NCBI GenBank assembly: GCA_947499725.1
Contig: CANMPK010000002.1
Location: forward strand, 496,001 to 560,000
Length of the DNA: 64,000 bases
Direction of reading: 5' to 3'
Source: an uncultured Paracoccaceae bacterium
GTDB taxonomy: Bacteria > Pseudomonadota > Alphaproteobacteria > Rhodobacterales > Rhodobacteraceae
Shown here: positions 59,266 to 64,000 of the stretch, piece by piece
How the letters are laid out: each line of letters opens with the position of its first letter
Position numbering within the stretch: position 1 is the first letter of the stretch
The notes under the pieces: model-generated
Told to the model about the DNA's origin: nothing
Seen by the model: the letters and a program-made list of their open reading frames with translations, nothing else
The model's database searches: none
Position numbers and translations under genes: made by a program

Positions 59266-59702
59266 AGCCGGTGATTTTGGAACATTCCTATGAGGCCGCG
59301 CCAGAGCGGGTTTGGGCTTTGGCCACGGATTACGCGGCCTTGGCGCAGGTCTGCGCGGGTGTGGTTGCCTTTGAGGGCTTGCCAGAGGGGCGCACCTATA
59401 CGGGGCAGCAGGTTGAGGTGATGGTGTCGTTGTTTGGGAAGTTGCCTGCGCAGCCCTACGAGATGGAGGTTGTTCTGTGTGATGATGAAGGCTTTGTGCT
59501 GCAATCGTCGGAGCGCGGGGCAGGTGTTAAGTCTTGGCGGCATCGTTTGACAGTGCGCGCGGATAGGGCGGGTAGTGTGTTGCGCGATGAGATCGAGATT
59601 GAGGCGGGCTTGATGACGCCGCTGTTTCGGATGTGGGCGCGGTATTTATATGGGCGGCGGCACGAGCCTCGGGTGGCGATGCTGGCGGAGGGGCTGTTTT
59701 AG
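59262..59702 (+). CDS. SRPBCC (START/Bet v1 fold) family protein
   Basis: 146 residues. The pattern ILEHSYEAAPERVWALATDYAALAQVCAGVVAFEGLPEGRTYTGQQVEVMVSLFGKLPAQPYEMEVVLCD is typical of SRPBCC/polyketide-cyclase-like proteins with a hydrophobic ligand pocket. The end has charged, basic residues (WARYLYGRRHEPRVAML). Co-translated with the TetR gene (four-base overlap), so it may bind the same hydrophobic effector that the regulator senses. Inference only. Confidence 0.85.
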   Translation: MKPVILEHSYEAAPERVWALATDYAALAQVCAGVVAFEGLPEGRTYTGQQVEVMVSLFGKLPAQPYEMEVVLCDDEGFVLQSSERGAGVKSWRHRLTVRADRAGSVLRDEIEIEAGLMTPLFRMWARYLYGRRHEPRVAMLAEGLF

Positions 59703-59709
59703 GAACGCA

Positions 59710-59739
59710 AAACGCGCGCCAGTTGCCTGACGCGCGTTT
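59710..59739. terminator. bidirectional hairpin between SRPBCC and phytase-like genes
   Basis: Nine-pair perfect stem AAACGCGCG / CGCGCGTTT with a 12-base loop, followed by TTTCTTGTTTG on the plus side. It ends both the SRPBCC gene (plus) and the gene at 59761 (minus). Confidence 0.75.
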
Positions 59740-59760
59740 CTTGTTTGTTAGGCTCTAATA

Positions 59761-61944
59761 TTAGCTTTGAGAGCCGTCGATGTTGCCGATGTTCAGGAAG
59801 ATTGTCTCGCCTGAGTGATCGTCGACACCGTCGTTGTCGGTGGAGAAGAAGGCAGTGCCGTCTTCGAAGATCGCCAGACCTTCGACCTTGTCGAGAACGT
59901 AGCCGCCTGTAGACCTCAGATCAGACAGCAGGTCGCGGACCAGTTCTTTTTTCACAACTGGCAGCTCGCCGCCCAGTGGGGCTGGAACCATCTCGGATAG
60001 GGCCACTTTGTAGATCTTTTTGGTGACCGCGCGGTGATCGTGCTGGTTGTCACGCTCGACGATGTAGACGTAATCGCCATGCGCTACGATTTCAGACAGA
60101 CCAACCCAACCAGTCGCTGGTTCTGCTTTTTCATATAGCACCGCGCCCCATTCTTCGGTTTCCAAGTTGTAGGACACCAGTTTCACGTGGTTCTTTGGGT
60201 CGTCGTTCCATTCGCGTTGAACGGCCATCCAGAGGGTGTCGCCTACCTTGGTGATGCCTTCAAAGCCAAAGCGTTTTTCGACCGCTGCGAGTTCCGCTGG
60301 GATGCCGATTTCGCCTGCGAGGTTTTTGATCTTACCCTCGGCGGACACATGGTAGATCGCGTGTGGGATCAGGCGTTCTGTGCGGCCTTCGGAGGCCACG
60401 TAGAAGCCGCCTTTGCCGTCCAGCGTGATGCCTTCCAGATCCAGCTTTTGGGCTGGGCCGGAGGTGCGCTCGATGCGGATGACATCAACGATCTTTGCAG
60501 GTGTCGCGGTGGTGTCGATTTTGAAGATGGAGGGTTGGAAGGCGTAGAAGCTGTCGTTCACAGCCCAAACGATACCGTCTTTGTCAGCCACCATGCCAGA
60601 GATCGCGCCCCAGCCGATCAGCTCGTCTGTGCCGGCGGATGTGAGGTGCGGGTAGGAAGCCGGTGCCTCTTGCTGTTCAAAGAGCATGACGTGCGCGCGG
60701 GCACCGCCGTCTTCGATCAGGTCTTTTTCGTTGGCAGAAACCAGCAGGTTACGCTCTGGGATCACAACATAGCCTTCTGGGCCAACGCCGGATGGCAGAA
60801 GCTGTGTCAGAACTGGCGCGGCTGGGTTTGTGACGTCGTAGACGCCCACAACAGACGCGCGCTCTGCACCGACGAACACATATGGTGTGCCGTTGAAGTT
60901 GCCGAAGGTGACGGATTCAGGCTCTACGCCTTTGGCGTCGGAGCGTTTGTCTGGGTAGTGGCCGATTTCGATGATGGCTTTTTCGAAGTCTGTACCGGAT
61001 TCATACACAACGTCGCCGTTTTTGTTGAAGATCGTCCAACCGCGGGAGCCGCCGTTGTAATCGCCTTCGTTGGCTGTTGCGAAATGGGTGTCGTCGATCC
61101 ACGTCACCGCGTCAGGCTCGCGCAGGCGACCTGCTTGGCTTTCGGTGAAGATCAGCGCGCCGCGTTCGTCTGTGGCGTCGATGCCTTCCAGATCAACGGA
61201 ACCGGCGGAGAAGTGGTTGATCACCTCGCCTGCTGCAGAGACCACAACCATGTGGTTGTTTTCTTGCAGGGTGATGACTGTCTCGCCCAGATCGTTGATG
61301 GAGACATATTCAGGCTCTGGATCGGAGCCGGCGATCTCTGCCAGACCTGTCAGATCCACCATTTTCATGGAGGAACAATCCAGACCGGCGTCTGTTGTGT
61401 TCACCAGAACCAAGTTGCCCGCTGGCAGCTGTGGGATCAGGCCGTCGTTCAGGTCTTCGTCGCGCTCGTTCTCGATGGCAACGGCGATGAACTTGCCGTC
61501 TTTCGATGCCGCGATGGAATCTGGCTGGCCGCCCAAATCACAGGACGCCAGTGTTTCGCCAGTGGCGACGTCGATGGCATCCAGTTGACCGGATGGGGCT
61601 GTGTAGCTTTCGGATGTGTTTACGCCTGCATAGGCCGTGGTGCCCACGATCGCGACGGATGTTGGCTCGCCTGGCAGAGCGATGTTGCCCAGTGGCTTTG
61701 GGTTCGCGGCATCGGTGATGTCGATGCGGCCCAGAGTGCCCAGTGGGCTGTCTGTATAAACCAGCGTCATGCCGTCTGCTGTGGCGGCGATGATTTCGGC
61801 AGATGTTTCGGCGGAACGATCTTCGCCTTCGGCCATGTTCATGGCTGTTGGGAAAGAGGCGATCCGGTTAAAGTTCATTTCGGCATGGGCCAGACCAGCG
61901 GTCATGGCGACGGCCGATGTCAGGCAAAGAAGACGCGCAGACAT
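59761..61944 (-). CDS. secreted esterase-like/phytase-like protein with beta-propeller region
   Basis: 727 residues with signal peptide MSARLLCLTSAVAMTAGLAHA. The N-terminal half has LVIVD-type or choice-of-anchor propeller repeats (LGRIDITDAANPKPLGNIALPGEPTSVAIVG, VVGVYDVTNPAAPVLTQLLPSGVGPEGYVVIP). The C-terminal third (about 440-720) matches the phytase-like domain: KLDLEGITLDGKGGFYVASEGR, IPHAIYHVSAEGKIKNLAGEIGIP, RFGFEGITKVGDTLWMAVQ, GWVGLSEIVAHGDYVYIVERDNQ, VLDKVEGLAIFEDGTAFFSTDNDG. It is acidic and exported. Pho-type repeats upstream suggest induction by phosphate starvation. The exact substrate is unknown. Confidence 0.87.
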   Translation of the reverse strand: MSARLLCLTSAVAMTAGLAHAEMNFNRIASFPTAMNMAEGEDRSAETSAEIIAATADGMTLVYTDSPLGTLGRIDITDAANPKPLGNIALPGEPTSVAIVGTTAYAGVNTSESYTAPSGQLDAIDVATGETLASCDLGGQPDSIAASKDGKFIAVAIENERDEDLNDGLIPQLPAGNLVLVNTTDAGLDCSSMKMVDLTGLAEIAGSDPEPEYVSINDLGETVITLQENNHMVVVSAAGEVINHFSAGSVDLEGIDATDERGALIFTESQAGRLREPDAVTWIDDTHFATANEGDYNGGSRGWTIFNKNGDVVYESGTDFEKAIIEIGHYPDKRSDAKGVEPESVTFGNFNGTPYVFVGAERASVVGVYDVTNPAAPVLTQLLPSGVGPEGYVVIPERNLLVSANEKDLIEDGGARAHVMLFEQQEAPASYPHLTSAGTDELIGWGAISGMVADKDGIVWAVNDSFYAFQPSIFKIDTTATPAKIVDVIRIERTSGPAQKLDLEGITLDGKGGFYVASEGRTERLIPHAIYHVSAEGKIKNLAGEIGIPAELAAVEKRFGFEGITKVGDTLWMAVQREWNDDPKNHVKLVSYNLETEEWGAVLYEKAEPATGWVGLSEIVAHGDYVYIVERDNQHDHRAVTKKIYKVALSEMVPAPLGGELPVVKKELVRDLLSDLRSTGGYVLDKVEGLAIFEDGTAFFSTDNDGVDDHSGETIFLNIGNIDGSQS

Positions 61945-62014
61945 CCTGAGCTCCTTTATGTGAAGTTATGCTCGGGTGGATGGCTTTGCGGGATGACGTA
62001 AGGGTAACGCCCCT

Positions 62015-62054
62015 ATGATGGTTTCACGACAGTTCTGTAATGGAAATGTTACAG
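62015..62054 (-). promoter_or_regulatory. tandem Pho-box-like repeats upstream of the phytase-like gene
   Basis: On the minus strand four seven-base units lie at exact 11-base intervals: CTGTAAC, CCATTAC, CTGTCGT, CCATCAT, separated by ATTT, AGAA and GAAA. This is the architecture of two adjoining PhoB boxes (consensus CTGTCAT-N4-CTGTCAY). The array starts 71 bases before the gene and overlaps the stop codon of the upstream peptidase gene. Confidence 0.65.
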
Positions 62055-63038
62055 CGTGGGGTTGGCTTGCCGGTAAGTGGGGCGCGTGTCGTTTGGCGCT
62101 GGGCTGGCCAGATAGACGCCGCGGGCAATGGCGCGGGCAAGGCAGGTGGCGGCGGCGTGGCCGAGGTATATAGAGTCTAATATAGGGTCTTTCAGCGGTT
62201 TTGCCCCTGAGGTGGCCGCAAAGACCAGATCGCCATCCATGGGCGTGTGGCTGGGCTGAAGCGCGCGGGCCATGCCGTCGTGGGCGGCGGTGGCGAGGCG
62301 GGTGCACTCGGCTTTGGAAAGGTCCGCATCGGTGGCGATTATGGCGATGGTGGTATTTTGCGTGCTGAATTTGGTGGGTGGCCAGTGAGGGCTTGCTTTG
62401 GGGGCTGGGCCGAGGCCGCCGAACTCTTCGTCGATTTCATGCGGGGCGGCGTGGAAGTGGGGGCTGCCGGAGGGGGTGGCATCGCCAAGGGCGTTCACGG
62501 CCACAAGTGCGCCAACGGTGTGGCCGCTTGGGGTGATGATGGACGCCGATCCTAGCCCGCCTTTCAAGCTGGCGGTTGTGGCACCGGTGCCTGCGCCTGC
62601 TGTGCCCAGATCAAACTGCGTTTTGGCCTGTATTAGAGCCTGTTTTCCCAGATCATAGTAGGGGCTGCGGGTGAAGGATTTGTCGCCCCCATTGGTGAGA
62701 TCAAACAAGATCGCGGCGGGCACGATAGGCACGGTTTGATCGCCCACAGCGAAGCCTTTGCCTTGGGCGCGCAGGGCGTCTGCCACGCCAGAGGCGGCAT
62801 CTAGCCCAAAAGCGGACCCGCCAGAAAGCACCAGCGCGGTCACCTGCTGCACGGTTTTGTCGGGGGCCAGAAGATCGGTTTCGCGTGTGCCGGGGGCGCC
62901 GCCCATCACGTGCACGGCGGCGGTGAAGGGGTGATCGGCCGTGAAGACCGTGGTGCCGGATTTGAGCGCATCATCTTGCGCGTTGCCGACCTTGAAGCCA
63001 GAGACATCCGTGATCAGATTATGGGCACCTGTTTGCAT
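62049..63038 (-). CDS. P1-family peptidase (DmpA/NylC type)
   Basis: 329-residue Ntn-hydrolase-like peptidase. The family pattern is clear: NLITDVSGFKVGNAQDD, GGAPGTRETDLL, LSGGSAFGLDAASGV, GTAGAGTGATTASLKGGLGSAS, GALVAVNALGDA and the processing site QNTTIAIIATDA. By analogy with NylC the precursor should cut itself between Asn228 and Thr229, making Thr the N-terminal nucleophile of the small subunit. No signal peptide. Members hydrolyse small amino amides, D-amino peptides or nylon oligomers. The 3' end carries part of the Pho-type repeats of the next gene. Confidence 0.88.
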   Translation of the reverse strand: MQTGAHNLITDVSGFKVGNAQDDALKSGTTVFTADHPFTAAVHVMGGAPGTRETDLLAPDKTVQQVTALVLSGGSAFGLDAASGVADALRAQGKGFAVGDQTVPIVPAAILFDLTNGGDKSFTRSPYYDLGKQALIQAKTQFDLGTAGAGTGATTASLKGGLGSASIITPSGHTVGALVAVNALGDATPSGSPHFHAAPHEIDEEFGGLGPAPKASPHWPPTKFSTQNTTIAIIATDADLSKAECTRLATAAHDGMARALQPSHTPMDGDLVFAATSGAKPLKDPILDSIYLGHAAATCLARAIARGVYLASPAPNDTRPTYRQANPTL

Positions 63039-63166
63039 CTGCGATCTTTTCCCCTTGTTTGATCGCAGCGTAACGGCTGGATTGCTTTGGGTAAATCGTG
63101 TGTTGCTGGGTTTGCCGGTTTGATCCCAGCGTAAAGCTCGCTATGCAGGATGAAAGGAGATTGATC

Positions 63167-63433
63167 ATGGTTGCCATGTTTCGCCTGATGTTTATCGGCT
63201 TTCTGGTACTGAGCGTTGTTTATCTTGCGCTGTCCTTTTATGCGCGCACGGGCAAACGGCAGGCTTTGTATCGCGAATTTGCCGAAGATGGTGGGCAAGG
63301 GGATGCTGAAACCTTTGTACAAAAGGGCTTGCAAGATTATGAGAAACGCTTACGTCGCAAATTGATTTTGGGTGTTTATGTGGTGCCGCTGGGCGTGGTG
63401 GCCTTGATGATCTACCTAACGAATTTTCACTAA
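63167..63433 (+). CDS. small membrane protein, 88 residues
   Basis: Two membrane helices (RLMFIGFLVLSVVYLALSFY and LILGVYVVPLGVVALMIYLTNF) flank a charged loop of about 40 residues (ARTGKRQALYREFAEDG then GQGDAETFVQKGLQDYEKRL). Good Shine-Dalgarno (AAAGGAGA) six bases before the ATG at 63167. I do not recognise a named family; small proteins like this often sit before DUF1523 genes in Rhodobacteraceae, as here, 11 bases away. Confidence 0.78.
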   Translation: MVAMFRLMFIGFLVLSVVYLALSFYARTGKRQALYREFAEDGGQGDAETFVQKGLQDYEKRLRRKLILGVYVVPLGVVALMIYLTNFH

Positions 63434-63444
63434 GGGGGCCGTAG

Positions 63445-64000
63445 ATGGCTTACGTTAAATGGGTTTTCTGGGGCAGCTTTTGGCTGCTGATTGGCGGCGT
63501 GTTGCATTACACCCTGCCGCAAACGGACATCGTACGAGTGGTGGAGACCGAAGTGCGGCGTGTGGATTTCGGGGAGAACTCGATCTTTTGGGCCTCGGCG
63601 GATGCAGGCAATGCGCAGACCGGCAGCCGTGATGTGTTCTTTATCCAGAGCTTCTATGACAACGACAAACCGATGGTGTACCGCAATGAAGACACGGGTT
63701 GGGGCTGGCCGCCGTATTTCAAATTCGACACGGCGAATTTGCAGACCGAAGCGACAGATCTGAAATCCGCCAAGGCGGCGCCGCAGTGGGTGGCCGTGCG
63801 CCATTACGGGTGGCGTAATGAGTTCCTGTCGATCTATCCGAATGCGGTGAATGTGAAACCTGTGGCGAGCCCAGATGTGCGGATTATTCCGTGGATGAAC
63901 ATCATCATTCTGACGATCCTTGCTGCCATTGCTTGGGCGATCCGTGTGCGGTGGATCCGCTTCCGCGAGGCGCGGATTGATCCGGTGCTGGAGGATGTGG
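63445..64000 (+). CDS. DUF1523 family membrane protein (partial, cut by window end)
   Basis: At least 185 residues, open to the window edge. It starts MAYVKWVFWGSFWLLIGGVLHYTLPQTDIVRVVETEVRRVD with one N-terminal helix, a periplasmic part (NEDTGWGWPPYFKFDTANLQTEA, HYGWRNEFLSIYPNAVNV) and a second helix WMNIIILTILAAIAWAIRVRWIRF. The GWGWPPYFKFD and YGWRNEFLSIYPNA motifs are those of DUF1523, whose function is unknown. GGGGG lies seven bases before the ATG. Translationally close to the 88-residue gene. Confidence 0.82.
   Translation, partial: MAYVKWVFWGSFWLLIGGVLHYTLPQTDIVRVVETEVRRVDFGENSIFWASADAGNAQTGSRDVFFIQSFYDNDKPMVYRNEDTGWGWPPYFKFDTANLQTEATDLKSAKAAPQWVAVRHYGWRNEFLSIYPNAVNVKPVASPDVRIIPWMNIIILTILAAIAWAIRVRWIRFREARIDPVLEDV

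Noticed and set aside
60187-62001. 604-codon open frame antisense to the phytase-like gene
   Set aside because: Cys/Val-rich, low-complexity translation without motifs; it mirrors the codon bias of the real gene on the other strand.
1-64000. CRISPR arrays, prophage, IS elements or integrases
   Set aside because: No regularly spaced repeats, transposase or integrase motifs were found on either strand; the only islet-like segment is dpaL-lrp.

Overview
The window looks like chromosomal DNA of a marine alphaproteobacterium of the family Rhodobacteraceae (Roseobacter group). The evidence is the gene order rpoZ - rsh - DUF2062 - pdxJ - acpS - lepB - rnc - era - DUF1491 - recO, an acyl-CoA dehydrogenase of the methylsuccinyl-CoA type (ethylmalonyl-CoA pathway), aerobic-type cob genes, glcDEF, and many DUF families typical of that clade. 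GC is moderate, by eye in the high fifties, not computed. I see no phage, IS element, CRISPR array or rRNA. The only RNA gene is tRNA-Trp(CCA).

Layout. 1-8373: end of smc, a lytic transglycosylase, cobD-cobC, a glutathionyl-hydroquinone reductase, a PatB-type lyase, then the overlapping def - def-like - fmt operon, whose second gene is an apparently inactive deformylase. 8486-13613: glycosyltransferase, TRIC-type channel, rnhA, LysE exporter, ispH, NYN-domain protein, folK. 13689-22349: the long housekeeping run rpoZ to recO, with several four-base start/stop overlaps. 22327-26463: META lipoprotein with a TetR regulator and a double palindromic operator, a membrane protein, the methylsuccinyl-CoA dehydrogenase, and a stand-alone MASE1-like membrane protein with a small winged-helix protein. 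26776-35531: galU-galE, purU, a secreted FAD-dehydrogenase pair, then envelope lipid genes (LpxL-like acyltransferase, waaA) around a dual-specificity-type phosphatase. 35528-41326: DMT transporter, leuB, a secreted phosphodiesterase-like protein, a membrane protein and a GT4 glycosyltransferase. 41495-43262: a diaminopropionate ammonia-lyase with a divergent Lrp regulator, probably an acquired islet. 43442-46240: leuD, leuC with a candidate leader ORF, and two tandem small genes. 46703-51019: tRNA-Trp, an acetyltransferase, a DUF2975/XRE pair, rsfS-rlmH, DUF599. 51103-56607: glcDEF and two secreted serine proteases. 56739-64000: ibpA with a heat-shock promoter and RNA thermometer, an Hsp70-like protein, a second TetR with an SRPBCC protein, a large phytase-like secreted protein with an apparent Pho box, a P1 peptidase, and two membrane proteins, the last cut by the window end.

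Regulation is the richest part of this otherwise core region. There are two paralogous TetR genes with matching CATAC-type palindromes; a ROSE-like thermometer joined to an RpoH-type promoter; tandem Pho-type repeats; an inverted repeat lying between a -35 and -10; a 35-bp element present twice about 39 kb apart; and a possible leaderless ORF ahead of leuC. No single large unknown defence or mobile system is evident. The best leads are these regulatory structures, the deformylase pseudoenzyme, the recently duplicated small gene that lost its signal peptide, and the dehydrogenase complex that lacks a cytochrome subunit.
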